Shown piece by piece: positions 35,935 to 49,178 of a stretch of 64,000 nt of DNA. The notes beneath the pieces were generated by a model. It ran no database searches and was not told the DNA's origin. It saw nothing but the letters and a program-made list of their open reading frames with translations. The stretch is from positions 3,829,920 to 3,893,919 of the forward strand of contig NW_006500356.1 of assembly GCF_000471905.2 (NCBI RefSeq), given 5' to 3'. This stretch comes from Amborella trichopoda. Its lineage: Eukaryota > Streptophyta > Magnoliopsida > Amborellales > Amborellaceae. Position numbers and translations under genes: made by a program. Numbering within the stretch: position 1 is the first letter of the stretch; each line of letters opens with the position of its first letter.

Positions 35935-36296
35935 TGTAAGACCTAGGCTTTATGAAAATAAAAGAAAGCCTCACCTCAAATCCTCTTTCGGAAAGCACTT
36001 TCAATATTGACAATAAAATTTGAAGTTCAAAAAATGGTTCTAAAATCACTTTTCAATATTGACAATAAAATTTGAAGTTCAAAAAATGGTATAGATCTTG
36101 CGGATTTGCGAACACTTGTTTTGTAGGGCGAAATTGACGGTCTAGATAATTTGCTATAATATACATTATTTTTAGAGCTTAAAATCCTAATTGTTTTTCA
36201 CAACCATAACGTTCAAGCCGAGATAATCGATACAAATTTTTTTAAATAATTACAATTTGGATGAGTTAATAAGGTGAGGTCTTACTTATTTTAATA
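35935..36296. mobile_element. MITE family C, copy 1, inside the LINE
   Basis: Left end GTAAGACCTAGGCTTTATGA and AAGCCTCACC; right end GGTGAGGTCTTACTTATTTT. The middle shares with family A the order TTTCAATATTG, AAGTTCAAAAAATGG, ATTGACGGTC and CACAACCATAACG. A 45-bp internal unit (TTTCAATATTGACAATAAAA onward) is doubled at about 36,000-36,090. Confidence 0.65.
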
Positions 36297-37054
36297 GGGA
36301 TGCAGTCGTATCAAACCATTTTGCATCATAACATGCCAAATTCTTTGTGCAGTTCCAAAATTCTATTGGGATACCATCTAGTCCTAAAGCCTTTTTTATC
36401 TTCATTTTTCTTTTACTTCAGATAGCTTCATCTTATGAATATATCCATGACCTCTGACCTAATTTATGTCAAACGTTCATCCTAACGGTATGCTCCTATA
36501 GTATTCATCATTCAACAAATTTTAAAAATAAATTATCTATATTTCGTTGAACTCATCATCCTTCACCAAGACCTTCAAATTTTTACTCTCAATGCATTTA
36601 ACATGACTTAGATCCCTACACTTCCTCCATCATTTTTTTTTTTTTCAATTTGAAACATCTTTTTCACCTTCTCCTATCCCCTAAGTTATTGTATAGATCA
36701 TCATGTGCTTTAAGTTTAGTCTAATTTATCATGTGCCTTAAGCTTAGTGTTACCTACTATTTTCTTAGTATTTTCTTTGCATTTGTATACTTCTAAGTTT
36801 TGAACATTTATAAACAAATTAACATTAAAAAAATATTTGTTGATTAGTTTTGAATAAATTGAAAGCAAAATATGGATGTTTATTTGAGAGAGAGAGATGG
36901 GAAAAACAATCCTTAGCCATTTCGTTAAGTGAAATGAGATAATTAGATGGCAATATTTAAGAGATATATGAGGCAATGAATGGGGATGTTTGGGTTCTTT
37001 GTTTGGTGTAAATCCGTCATAATTTATTTGGCAATTCTCATATTTCCTTTTAGG

Positions 37055-37490
37055 AATGTATATTATAAGGCCGTTTACTTTTTGATACAAGAAAGTTGTA
37101 ATTATTCTCAATTATTGGATGTAAAATCTGACATATCAAAGTATATCGCAACATTCAAGAAAACTTATTTTGGACTTTGTGCACAATCTATGATGCATCC
37201 CCGACCACCTGATTCATATCTAACATTGATAGCCATCATGACCTCGTATCAAAAATAAGGGATTATATACAATGAGACCATTTACCTTTGGTATTGGAAT
37301 GTCACAACTACTTACAACTATTTGATGTGAAATCTGATAGCTTAGGTATGCCACAAAGTTCGAGAAAATTTCTTTTGAACTTTGAGCTTGGTCAATGAAA
37401 TACATGCAGCCACCCAATTTGACATCCAATGGTCAATATTACTTGTGACCATCTTATATCGAAGGTAAATGGTTTCATTATATACTTGCC
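37055..37490. mobile_element. Two abutting MITE family B copies
   Basis: The first (about 37,055-37,257) has TTACTTTTTGATACAAG at left and CATGACCTCGTATCAAAAAT at right. The second (about 37,258-37,490) starts AGGGATTATATACAATGAGA and ends AAATGGTTTCATTATATAC. Both contain GATGTAAAATCTGA / GATGTGAAATCTGA. The second copy appears to have inserted at the edge of the first. Confidence 0.6.
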
Positions 37491-37784
37491 CCAAAATTAA
37501 ATAGCGTTACTGTATATGTTTCCTGGTAATAAAGGTTTCGTTATTAGGCACATCACAAGAAAAAGAAAATAAATAGATAATTTCCATTGCATTCTAATGG
37601 GCCAAATAGGGAGAAAAAAATGATCGGCAAATTGTAGACCGGGAAAATACCCAAACTTAATTTTTTGAACATGGAAATATCCAAATTTATTTTTCGAAAA
37701 TTTTAAGGAAAAGTTAGCATATGGCTAAGCCAACTCAAAATCCTGCTGGAAGAGGTTGTTTCCACACTGAAAAATCCTCAAATT

Positions 37785-38845
37785 GATCATCTCAACTTTC
37801 ATAATTAGATGGATTGGCCATGTGTGATGTACACCTAGCACAATACCTATTAAGATGTGTAAGTTAGTTCAAATGGAACGCTATAAAAAGGCAAGAGGTA
37901 AACCCAAAAAGACATAGTTGGAAGTAAATATATGATGATTTTATGGCTTCACCGATGGCGTGTTTGATAACACGAAGTTAGGGGAGGAAGAAAGAACTTC
38001 CCTATTACTGTACAAGTTACGTGTTTGATGCACGAAACCTATATAGTAAAGAAGTTCCACTTAAAACTTCCTTTTTCCCTTGTGCTTAAGAAAAAAGCTA
38101 CATCTACAATGATGGAACTTAAAATAGGAACTTAGTTCCTCAAACCCTATTTGGCCTCCCTCCTTATATTTATATTTGTATTGTAAATTTATATTTGTGT
38201 TTGTATTATATTATATTATATATTATATAATACAAATAAATATTAATAAAATAAAAATACCATATGTTATATANNNNNNNNNNNNNNNNNNNNNNNNNNN
38301 NNNNNNNNNNNNNNNNNNNNNNNNNNNNNNNNNNNNNNNNNNNNNNNNNNNNNNNNNNNNNNNNNNNNNNNNNNNNNNNNNNNNNNNNNNNNNNNNNNNN
38401 NNNNNNNNNNNNNNNNNNNNNNNNNNNNNNNNNNNNNNNNNNNNNNNNNNNNNNNNNNNNNNNNNNNNNNNNNNNNNNNNNNNNNNNNNNNNNNNNNNNN
38501 NNNNNNNNNNNNNNNNNNNNNNNNNNNNNNNNNNNNNNNNNNNNNNNNNNNNNTAATAATATTTAAATAAACATGACTTTATATTTCAACATGTAGTCAA
38601 ACGCAGGTACCTGGAACTTCTTTAAGATTCTAACAAGTTATCAAACATGTACACTCTTAACTTCTTTAAATAACTTTTTTCTTCCAAGTAAAGAAGAACT
38701 TCCAATTTCGAAAGGACATTTACCTTCCAGTTATCATATAAGCCATGAGGGTACAACCCTTAATAGAGTAGAATAGTGGGGCTAGGATTCATGTAACCGA
38801 TCTCAATTAATTGAAAAAAGATTATGATGATGATGATATTTCATT
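37785..38845 (+). mobile_element. LINE 3' end split by a TIR element
   Basis: 37,785-37,945 has GATTGGCCATGTGTGATGTA and GTTAGTTCAAATGGAACGCT, the LINE C-terminal coding tail. 38,745-38,845 continues with CCATGAGGGTACAACCCTTA, ATTCATGTAACCGATCTCAA and a GATGATGATGAT tail. The break between them is filled by the element at 37,965-38,740. Confidence 0.7.
37965..38740. mobile_element. TIR element within the LINE, containing a 280-N gap
   Basis: Left GGCGTGTTTGATAACACGAA and GAAGAAAGAACTTCC; right AAGTTATCAAACATGTACAC and AAAGAAGAACTTCC, inverted. The AT-rich centre includes Ns at 38,274-38,553, so its true length and content are unknown. hAT-like or Harbinger-like by its GTTTGATAAC end; no target duplication was fixed. 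Confidence 0.5.
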
Positions 38846-41690
38846 ACTAATTATGCTAATGAAAAAAAATAGATTTCAATTTTTAAAGATAATATGTCTA
38901 GTAGCACATTATTTGGAGAGTTCATTTTGTAAGTGTTTATAACTCTTGGATTTGCAACCAAATATAGATGATAAAAAATGAGACACGTTCACAATCTGTA
39001 GGGGTAGTACACCAGCGATCTATCAGCCATTCATTTGAATGAGTCTTATATTTATCACGTGCCTTAACTGGTGATGGCCGCAGAAATTGTGGTGAAAGAT
39101 AAGATATATCCCTAACTTGTTAAAAAAGATGCAAAAATTCTTTCTTGGACCACAACGACTTTAACTGTAAGACCAGTCACATGGGCAAAAATCGTGCAAA
39201 CTTGAAAAGGCCTCTGCTTTCTTGAGTCCAAAAAAACCCATGTTGAATGGACATAAACCAGAAAAATAGATATGTTCTTTGACAATTTGGACATTAATTT
39301 CCTAAGATATCGGGAATATTGTCTTAACATTAGTATATATATATATATATGTTTTGGCAATTGTTTCCATCTCCTTTTTGTTGTTTTGGAAATTTGTTTC
39401 ATGAGGGCTGAACCACATGATTATATATGCGGTCCCAAAGCATCCATCTTAAAGATGGATGCAATTAGGTATTTCATACATAAAAAATGGAAAGTAGTGG
39501 TCCAAATATTTTCTTACTAGAATTATTATTTATAGTTTTTAATTTACTTTTTTTTTTTCATATTCATGATCTTCATGGGCGAGGAGATCAGATATATATT
39601 ACATGTGAAGCGTTGATCGCCGTTGTCCAACCAACATTAGAAAAATTAGGCCGGCGGGGTGGACCGGTCATCCATCTGGTCCTAATCGAACCAGTTATCT
39701 GCTCAACCCACTCATCTAATTGTTTTTTAAATAAGGTTTAAAAGGGAGGATTTATTAAAAAAACTATAATGTTCAAATTATTTATATTGTTTTATTTAAT
39801 TGCAAAATATCCTTGAAAACACACATAATCATGAGTTAAAATAGTTGCAAATGTGTAACATGTTAAATAATGCATCTCAGGGTTTTTTTGATAAATTTAC
39901 TGTTTAAAAAGGTTAAACAAGGTATAAGATACTCAAAATCACTCAAAACTTTGTTTAATATGATTATGGGGTGATAACCAGTATAGCACTTTTGTCAGAT
40001 TTTTTCCCAAAAAAAAAAAAAAAAATCATGATGAATTTTCCTCAAATAAACAGCCTCACATTTTAGGGCATGAATGTCATATAAGAAAAAATGAAAGGGA
40101 TGCCCGGGGTAACCAGAGGGGAGATCGCCAATGTTAGTTGTCCATTTCGATATTTTTCCAGTTATGGCTCATAGAAAAGCATATCCCTAACTGCTAAGTA
40201 AAAATTATTTTAAAACATTATCCCTTCCTTGGAGTCTATGTGATTACGAGACTAAAGTCTAAAAACTTAATTAAGACTAGCCTTATTTTAACGCACAATA
40301 AATAAAATCCTAAAATTCAACTGGCTTGGAGGAAGCCGTCGAATGAGATTCTCACATCTCCAAATAATATATTTTTTAGTATAAATATATGAAATAAAGC
40401 ACTGATTCCACTTCAAAAGGTCCATCAATTCCACACGGTTTAAAGAAATCTGCCGACTCTATATGGATGTGTGATCTATTTTAGAGATAGATTTTGAATT
40501 TAATTTTTTAAGAATATATGATCTCTAACATGCGGATCACTAATATATAAAAAATACACAAATTTATAAAATTAAAATAATATTTTTGAAAAATAAATTT
40601 TGACCATTGGTTTTAGTCTTTGACAAGACCTCCACTTTTTGGCTCCATCTTATGATATACTTGGTGAGTCAGGGACACCAAGGCAGATTTGCGTCCCCTC
40701 CCCCAGGGTGCATATTTTTCTCCTCAATGCCATTAGAAAATGTTAGAAGGAATTTTTTAAAAAATACAAATTTGTAGTAGGGTTTTAGATGTGGTCGGCT
40801 TAATATTGTCCGAGTTGGTTAGAACTGAAATATAAGAAAGTCAAAGTCATGACTATAGTTTTAAAAAAAAAAAAAAAAAAAGAGAAAGAAGGAAAAAGAA
40901 AGAGATATTGAGTTAACCGCAATGCGCTCGAATGCTTCCCTAGTATTGACCCATACTTGGCAATTAGCATGGATAGTGCGAAGAGACACTCCAGGAAACT
41001 GACGGTGATGATGTTTCTAAATGACTACATTTCATCCAATCTTACCGCTCGGGAAATTAAGACATCAAAACGGCCTGAGGAATTCTACGTTCCATTTTGT
41101 AGAAACACAGTTTAGTGATCCGGATTGCCCCTCCTGAAAACTGATTTGGATCGACAGATTGGTGATTCGGCCGAGTGAACAAGTGAATAAAAAAAAATTA
41201 AAAGATTAAGGAGCAAAAAAATTAAAAAGTAAAATGGGATTGGTTCACTTACACAACAGACTAAAACTGGCCGGTTTTTAAGGCTGTACCGATTAGTTCC
41301 TGATGTTTAGGCAAAATCGGTTTTCCATCCGAACCTGCTGGTTTTGATCCGCTTCATCAAATTTAAAAACCTTAATTGTAACAGTACGCTGGCGAGCATT
41401 GTCACCGTCCAATTAATGAGTTGTAGGGCGATAGAAGGGGAGTGGGTCCAAGCCCCTCCCCGACCATTTTATGACGAAGATAAACCCATGTAAGCGTCTT
41501 GTTGAGTTGACCGTATAGAACATAGCATACTCCTCCATTCGGAACAATCTCATGAGGGTATTTTCGTCATTTCGATTCACACAAAAGAAGACCTAAAATA
41601 AATAAAAAAGTCTCACACAAAAAAGGGGTTCACGCCCCCTTCCTCACAAATCTTGAAAAACAAAAGGCAAGTGACGGAGTACTTTATTTT
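38846..41690. other. Intergenic, AT-rich, no gene recognised
   Basis: Contains a (TA)n run near 39,333-39,350, A-runs near 40,008-40,025 and 40,862-40,880, and scattered degenerate sequence. No reading frame with recognisable protein similarity on either strand. Confidence 0.5.
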
Positions 41691-41879
41691 AATTTTCCAG
41701 AAAAGGCGGCACGAATTGCATGAATCGCCGATGCGGCGCCGATCGCGCCGGTAGCAGAGGCATCGATTTAATCGCCACCGTCGATGAGGATTATGGGCGG
41801 GAAAACCAATTCCCCCCCCTTTTTTTTAATAAAATCTTTTTTCAAAATTTAAAATTGTTTTCTCCCAATATTAATTATT

Positions 41880-42260
41880 CCACGTCAGAAAATGTCACCC
41901 CTGACTCGACTGGTCCGCCACGTCAACAAAATGACATCACTGATCCTCGGAAACCACGCTGTAGGTTCCCACGTAGGGATGTGGGCCCCGAGTTTGGTGA
42001 GGGCGCCATGAATTTGGCCGCGCGGTCACGGCAAGCGAGGATCCGACGTGTTATCCAATCAGGCCACGTTATCATTGACCGGGCCCTTTTGACTGCTCAC
42101 ACATGGGCCCATCGACCGTTAACTGTTCCGTTTGTACGGCTCCCGTTTCGGGTCACTTCGTAGGGTGACAGTGTCGTGATAGGGAATGGGGCCGCGCCCA
42201 CACGTGTCGAACAGACACGGCAGTTAGTGTCGGTAGTGGACACGTGCGAGACCTAGTATA
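41880..42260 (+). promoter_or_regulatory. GC- and CpG-rich, G-box-containing stretch; possible promoter
   Basis: GC content rises sharply against the AT-rich surroundings. ACGT-core motifs cluster here: CACACGTGTCG (near 42,201), GGACACGTGCGAG (near 42,240) and several CCACGT/CACGTC sites upstream. CCTAGTATAAACTACC near 42,253 could be a TATA element for plus-strand transcription. G-box/ABRE-like sites bind bZIP and bHLH factors in plants. I find no recognisable protein downstream within 2 kb, so the role is inference. Confidence 0.35.
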
Positions 42261-43875
42261 AACTACCGGGTGTTGAATTTGAGGTGAGGTTATTTATTTT
42301 TTTTACTTTGGGCCGACAAGCCCACCTGATTTGTTGGGTTAGGGTTTTTCTTACCATGTGCGCCTTCTTTCTGCCTCAACTTTTTTCTTCCCTTATTGGT
42401 GGAGTTAATCTTGGCAGGAAATTTTTCTTTTGGCATGTTGGGTGCTACGAGGTCCTTCATCTCTGTATGTATGAATGAAGTATCAAATAAAATAAAATAA
42501 AAATAAAAAATAAAAAATAAAAAATATATATAAGGAGGCCTGCATGTTTCTGATTTTTAAGTCGGATGGTTTTAAGAGTGTCATTGACTAGACTCAGAAT
42601 TCAATTAGTTTTTTTTTAACTTTGTGAGATGATACTCGAGCCGTCTAATTCGACATTTAATGGTTAGAAAATAGTGGTGGCCTCCTTGTAAGAAAAATAA
42701 GGGATTGGATAATAGGAGATTAGCTATGAATAACGGTGACCTTGTAACAAAGATAAATTAATCTCCTATTATGAATTTTTTCTTACTTAAATAATGTAAG
42801 TTCAAATTTATTATTTTGAAAATGGTATTTATGTTATTTAACAGAGTGATTATTTTCCCGAGTGAACATACCAGTGATTTTGTGTGTTTACAGAAAGCAC
42901 GAGTGAGAACATCTCATTTGCAAGAGCATTTGAGACGCACTTTATAATTTAAATCATGCATGTTTACATTTTTCATATACTCTTTGATCATCGTCAACTT
43001 TATTTTTCACAATTTTTAGTTATAGATTAGCCATGGTTATGAGCACCATTGCTTTTGTTAATTGTGATTATGGAAATCATAGCTCATTTTTTAACTTAAA
43101 TTAAAAAAGGAAAATTTATCAGAACAATCATTAAGAGATGAAATATTTAACGTTATACTTGTTTTCAACTCAAGTTCATGTGTGTTTTTATGGGTATTTT
43201 GAAATTAAATCAAAAGATGTAGTTAAGGTTTTAAATTGTTTATTTCTTACGGGTAACTAGATAAATTTCTCATTCAAAAGTAAGCCATCATGATTGTTTG
43301 GTAACCCAAAGTTCATAAATATGTGGCTGTTAATGGAAATATGAGTAACCCAAAATTCATGAATAATTGTGATGGCTAACCAAAAAAACAGAAAAAAGGC
43401 AACTAACGGGGAAACATAATTTTGATATGAACAGTCATCTTTTATCTTTTGAAAAGGCATCTAAACGCTCTATGTAAAATAATGACTCAAGCCTTTAATT
43501 CATATACGGTGTCTCGATGACGTAACTCACATTTTCTTTCATTTTTCACTTTGTATTTACAAAAAGAAAAAGCAGCGGCATTCTGGCGCTCTTTTGTTTT
43601 TTTTTGTTTTCAGGTAGCTCAGTGAGGGGAAGACAAGCCTTTACTCGTTTTTTTTCAAATAGATTAAGAGTAAGGTTTTTGAAAGTATTAATGGGGCGGT
43701 ATTAATAGTGGGAATGAAAGCACAACGTGGTGACTAAGGTGTGAGGCGGTACTCATTATTTGAACAAGTGATTAATTTCGTTATAAAAAGTGCATATTGC
43801 CTTGCACTTTTTCGAAAATGACTCTATGTATATTGATGTCTATATTAAATATACAAACTTTGTGTATATATACAC

Positions 43876-43910
43876 CACGGCACGGCACGGCGCGGCGCGG
43901 CGCGGCACGA
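43876..43910. repeat. Short CACGG/CGCGG tandem tract
   Basis: CACGGCACGGCACGGCGCGG followed by CGCGGCGCGGCACGAC, a pentanucleotide tandem of unusual GC content in AT-rich DNA. Confidence 0.8.
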
Positions 43911-44299
43911 CAGGAATAGGAAGATATTGCGGACACTACAATACATCAAATCTTACTGGCGCTCGTTCTCTCTCGAGTCTTTATCATATTTAGAGTGAGT
44001 TGGAATGAGAGACTTATGGGTATTCCTCTCCTTGCTAATGCCTTGTGTCTCTCTTATTTAGATATTGATATGTGTTCCGATAAATTTGTAATCTGATATC
44101 CGCCTTTTGCCTCTATTTGCAGACTAAAATGTGCGTGAATACACTCTCTTTTCAATACTTGATCTCCATCTAATTTTTTTTTTCCCTTTTTAAATGTTAA
44201 TCGTGGGACTTCATCACCAACACGTTATGCTGAGGCACATGCCCCCCTAACTACTGATGCCCCTACCCCATTCTCTCACTTCTTCTATATCCATCTCAA

Positions 44300-44700
44300 T
44301 ATCTCATGTTCCCCTCTCTCTCTAGAATTTCATCAGAGGTCTCCAAACAGATCTTACCTCTCTCTCTCTCTCTCTAAATGCTGTGGGGTTCCAATCTGTA
44401 ATAAATGGATGCTTGGTTCCCTCCAACTCTTTTATGCTACATGAGATTCTCTTTAGAATTTGGTCTTTCGCTTCTCTCTCTCTCTCTAGAATTTGTTTTC
44501 TCTTCTTTCTCTCTCTAGAATATGCTTTCTCTCACTCTCTCTCTGTTTTGAAGTCGTTTCTCTCTTGAATTTGCTCTCTCTAGAAATTGCTTTCTTTCTC
44601 TCTCTAGAAATTGCTCTCTCACTCTCTCTTTTGAAGTTGTTTCTCTCTGGAATTTGCTGTCTCTAGAAATTGCTTTCTTTCTCTCTCCAGAATTTGCTTG
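44300..44700 (+). repeat. Degenerate tandem repeat of TTTCTCTCTCTAGAATTTGC type
   Basis: Units such as CTCTCTAGAATTTG, CTCTCTAGAATATGC, TCTCTAGAAATTGCT and TTTTGAAGTTGTTTCTCTC recur about ten times at irregular spacing. No coding role is seen. Confidence 0.7.
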
Positions 44701-47362
44701 TGTTTATAGTCACTAAGATTATGTCCCCTAACTCTCACACACCATACTATTATTTAACGTGGACAGAGAATGTGCAATGCATAAGTTCCATCATGAGGAG
44801 TTATTATAGTTACTCTGTTTTTCTTTTGACTGGAAGTTATTGTAGTCCTTCCGATTTCCTTTACAAGGAAAGTCATTGAGAGAGAGATTAGGTTTTGAAG
44901 AACTTTATTTAAATTCAAACCGAGTCATTGACTGGTACACACCACACGTGGTCTCCGATTTATAGTACACCACTTGGAAGTCGGTCCTCTTTCACACAAA
45001 GCGGTACCATTTGTCTCCATTCCCCTCGCGTTGTGCTTGGACGGCAGATATAGATGAGATATAGATAGAGTGGCACTTAACTTTTCCATTGAAGAGATGT
45101 TATCATACACATGTGGCCAACATATGGTACACCGGGTGGGGATCCATGTATTGTTTATAAACACCCGTGAGTGCATCCACGGTGGATCACGTATCACTTG
45201 TGTACCATATCATATAGTGCATATAAATACGTACCAATCAATGTGGTGGAAACATATACTGGCGCGTTTGTGTTGTTGAAATTTGATTTGCCGTGGGTGA
45301 TTACAAAAGCCAAAAGATTTCATGTCCAAATTTTTTTGAGGGTGACATCTCAATTACGTACACACACAAAAAACGAAATGAACTTAAAAATTACAAAGAA
45401 TTACTATATATTATTTAATTTATCCCAAAATGTCCCTCGGTTTGAGGACAACATCCCCACACTAGTTTTAATTTTTTTTTCTATTTAGTTTTCTTCATTG
45501 GGTTTCATGTTTTAGGCCAGTTGGCAACTAGTCCGACGACCCCATCCTCAAACTACCTAAATTGTGGCGTACTACCATATTATAGGCGGTCTAAAGATGG
45601 AGGTCTCGAACTGCATGCTTAGGCTCAATCTAGTCAACAATCCTAGGTCCCCATCCCCCACATTATAGGGCTCCGAGGATGAAGACCACAGACAGCTTAT
45701 AAGATGATTTAACACTGCAATCTAGGCAATCTGAAGATGGGGACCTCGGACCGGTCACCAATTGTCTTAAAGTATAAGGCACAACGAAAAAAACTAAAAA
45801 AAAGAGTTTAAAACCGATCCGGGGATGAAATCCTCGGTTTGAGGGGTATTTTGGAAAAAAAACTAAAAAATCCACAGCACCTGACGTTTCTTGTATTTTT
45901 TTAATAAGTTAGACTCTTTTCGTTTTTTGCCTATTTTTTTTTTGTACGTACACATAATTGGCTATAAAAACTTATATTTAACTCTTTAGTGATTTTTTAG
46001 GTGGGTTGCAAAATTTCATATTGAAAAAAATACTCCCAAATTAGGTCTATGCGAGTAGGTGCATAGCATTGTTCCCACATGAGCATAGTTTCTCTCTCTC
46101 TCTCTGTTGTATGGATATATGTCGGCTCTCATCGAACGATGACTTCTAACCCATAATCTCTTTATTTAATGCCAAATGACTCACCCAAAAATATTTAATG
46201 CCAAATAAAAAAAAAAGCATATATTTCATGATTCTTGGACGCCATAAACTATTCCCATGACTAATAAAGGGAAAAAAAAAGAAAAAGAAAAAAAAAACTA
46301 CAATTGAGAAGTGGCTACTCTAATATTCTATTCAACAAGTTGCATTTTTTTTTTTTTTTTGTGGTGGTTGGGGGGGGGGGGGGGAGGGGATTAGAAAAGA
46401 GTACCAATAGAGAAGGGGCAGTTTTTGGGGTGAGAACAAAAGAATAGGACTCTTTGAAGATTTGTAGGGTATTGAGTAAAAGGGAAAAGTGAAAACAATA
46501 CGGGCCCCCTCCTTTGGAGGACCCTATCCATCACTTTTTTCTTAATATAGTATGATTCTCAAAAGGGATTGAGCTTTTAGGGTTCCTTATTGTTCAAATA
46601 CATCATGAACATAGAAGGCAAACCTAACTTTTTCCAATGCTAAATGCAAAAAATGAACAATAAATTGTTTATGTGCACATTGAAGGTGACCTTCTAACTA
46701 CCATACCTAACCCTGAACCAGAAATGAGGGTCTGTCTTCAACCCCAAAGAACTTGTATACTCACTCCTTTCCATTTTTTTTCTCACAATTTCCCCTTATC
46801 CAAAACTCCTTGCTTGGTATGTAGCCATCTTTTACATATCATCCTTACGTGGCCGGGTCGTGCAGTCGCATGAGAGGTCTCCGTCGTGCGGTTGTCGAAT
46901 CCTCCTTGTTAAGATGGGTCACAGGAATAATTAAGAAAGGTTATCTTCTATTTAAGGTTCAAATCAGACTAAATGAGCACTTATCCTGTTGTCCCTACAT
47001 ATGTTTCAGTTTTAGTGTCTCTCTCACGTGGGATGCATATGTAATGTGTACATTAAAGTGGAAGCTTTTATCTCACATGGGCTGTATATGTTCATATTTA
47101 AGTTGCAATGTTTCTCTCACATGCTGACAATGCTTACAAGAATTCTTCTTAAAGGAGGAAATGTATGAGGCCACGTCTCTCACTGCAACAAGGAAATAGC
47201 AAGTTGAAACAATTGTTTTAAACTTTTCTTTATATTCAACCATTTCTTTTGAGAGTGAGAGTGAGAGAGATCTTATCCCTTGCCCTTTTCCTTTTGCTTT
47301 TCTACCGGTCCCTATCTTACGGACGGTTGAACTTTAATCAAATTTCTTAAGGACCGAGTTTC

Positions 47363-47727
47363 TATAAGGCCCGGGCCCTATGAAAACAAAGTAAAGCTTC
47401 CTTTTGTAAACCTCGTTCAGAAAAAAAAGAAGAAAAAAACACTTCGGGCATTGAAAAATCCCTATGGTGATTCCAAAGTCTATTTCCACCACCGATTACA
47501 AAATCTATAGCTCAAAAAATGGTTAAGATCCGGGAGATATGTGAACACTTAAAAATAAACTGTCTAGTTCATATATTACATTATCTAAGGCTTGAGATCC
47601 ATTTTTTTTCTCACAACCACAATGGTCAAGGTCGAGATGGTCGATCTGAAGCTTATCTAGAACTGCAATTTTTTGTGACTTTCGTTATGACGCCTCATTT
47701 TTTTCCATAAAGCCTAGGCCTTCTTTT
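47363..47727. mobile_element. MITE family C, copy 2
   Basis: Left AAGGCCCGGGCCCTATGAAA, right CCATAAAGCCTAGGCCTTC, inverted. The middle contains CTATAGCTCAAAAAATGG, CTCACAACCACAATGG and TCAAGGTCGAGATGG, as in copy 1. It stands directly beside MITE A copy 4. Confidence 0.6.
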
Positions 47728-47748
47728 AACTTTTTTTATTTCTAAAAA

Positions 47749-48123
47749 TGGTGTGGTTTGTATAGAGCTGAGGCTTTAAACAATCAAATTAGAGCCTACC
47801 TTCAAATAATGTCGAGAAATGTGGTTTCAATATTGGAAACCTTTGGGATAGCCTTGAAATATATTTTCATATTTAATTATCAAAATTAAAATATTCAAAA
47901 ATAGTGTGGATCAAGTAGATCTATGAAAACTTGAAAACCTTGAAAATTAACGGTCAAAAAATGCGTTACAAGATGCACTATTTTTAAAACTAGAAATCTA
48001 TTTCTTTTCTTATGTCCATGCATCTTGATATTGAAATGATCAATTTGAGGATATTTAAATATCAAAACAACTTATTCTAGTGAAATTTTTTAGGTGAGCT
48101 TCAGCTCTATGTAAACTTTTTCC
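47749..48123. mobile_element. MITE family A, copy 4
   Basis: A 375-bp element starting TGGTGTGGTTTGTATAGAGC and ending GCTCTATGTAAACTTTTTCC. Flanks TTCTAAAAA (47,740-47,748) and TTCTAAAAG (48,124-48,132) match at 8 of 9 bases. Same internal order as the other copies. Confidence 0.75.
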
Positions 48124-49178
48124 TTCTAAAAGACATTAATCTAAGAGAGAGAGGAGAGAGATATATTATGCTGGCCTTTTGCTTTTGTCCAAATCCTACC
48201 TTCGATTAGTGACTATAATACTAACAATTTTGACCAGTCTCTATCTTAGAGACGGTTGAAGCTTGATCAAATTTCTTAAAAAGATTAATCCAAATTTGAC
48301 GTTGGTAGGTGCCATGTGGTCAATAATGAAACTTAGAACCATGGCATAATACATTTCTTGTCCAATCTTTGAATCCCGTCATCTAATTTCCACTAATTAA
48401 TCATAAAGCTACTTTGATTATGAGATAATTGGGATCTTACACTAAGATGCGTGGATTAGAGAATAAAGTCAATTGGGATCATGTGGATAAGATTTGGATG
48501 ATGACTTTATTTGTGTTTGTGGCAAATTTGATTCGTTACGCTTTCATACAAATGAAAAAGAAACACGTACGAACATGCCAAATTTTGAGAACTTTTCAAT
48601 TGAGTCATTCACACTTGCTAGGTGACGTGTAAACATTTATCTTTTTCCATATTCTTACAATTAATTTTTTTTGCGATACTTCCTATTTTCTCTCCTCGTG
48701 CAAAATGCCTCATCAGACCAAACATAGTTTATCACTGATGTGACTACATCCACGAACAAAAATAATCAATAACTTCGCTATCACAAAACTCCAAAATACA
48801 CATAATGCCTTATGCGATAAACAACTTAATTACATAACGTAAAGCACACAAGACTTTATATAATGTATCAGACAAGAACTTAAAAGAAGGGCATTCGCGT
48901 GTCAAAAATATATTTTGCTGCTTACATAGTTGCACACAATACCTCCATCCTTTTCTCAAAATATCTTTTGCTGCTTACATGTTCTATATATAGAAAGAGA
49001 GTTTTTCTCAATGTATATCCACCTAGAATTTTGGGGCAGTGATGAATTCACAACCAGAGAAGGCCCTTTTTGGGGTCCATGAGATTGCTCCCTCAAGAAG
49101 AAATGGAATTGTAAAGCTAAGAAAGAGAGAGAAACCCATCCTTGTGTTAAAAAAAGAGAGAGAGAGATGACCATCCTT

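Larger units (their letters stand above)
33735..36650 (-). mobile_element. LINE remnant with reverse transcriptase pieces, minus strand
   Basis: The minus strand carries ordered RT fragments: TNYRGIKLMNHTM (near 35,800), AYIDLEKAYDRVPRHLI (near 35,620), the active-site box as FVNDIAL (near 35,360), KLSPTKAEYMESKFI (near 35,260), and SSFRYLESIIYYN followed by IEEVVTHKTRAKWAKR (35,200-35,000). Two copies of the 3' coding tail follow at about 33,943-34,110 and 33,740-33,920. The YADD box is changed and many stops are present, so it is inactive. A MITE (35,935-36,296) and an unidentified stretch (34,130-34,860) interrupt it. Confidence 0.8.
42300..47360. other. Intergenic, no gene recognised; low-complexity patches
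   Basis: Holds a CACGG/CGCGG tract at 43,876-43,910, CT-rich degenerate units at 44,300-44,700, a G-run at 46,372-46,385, and MITE B-like single ends near 42,690-42,770. No host coding frame could be supported on either strand. Confidence 0.45.

Noticed and set aside
41720-42163. 147-residue open frame in the GC-rich block
   Set aside because: Open mainly because of base composition; part of it crosses a T-run and it matches no family I know. A promoter-like reading fits better.
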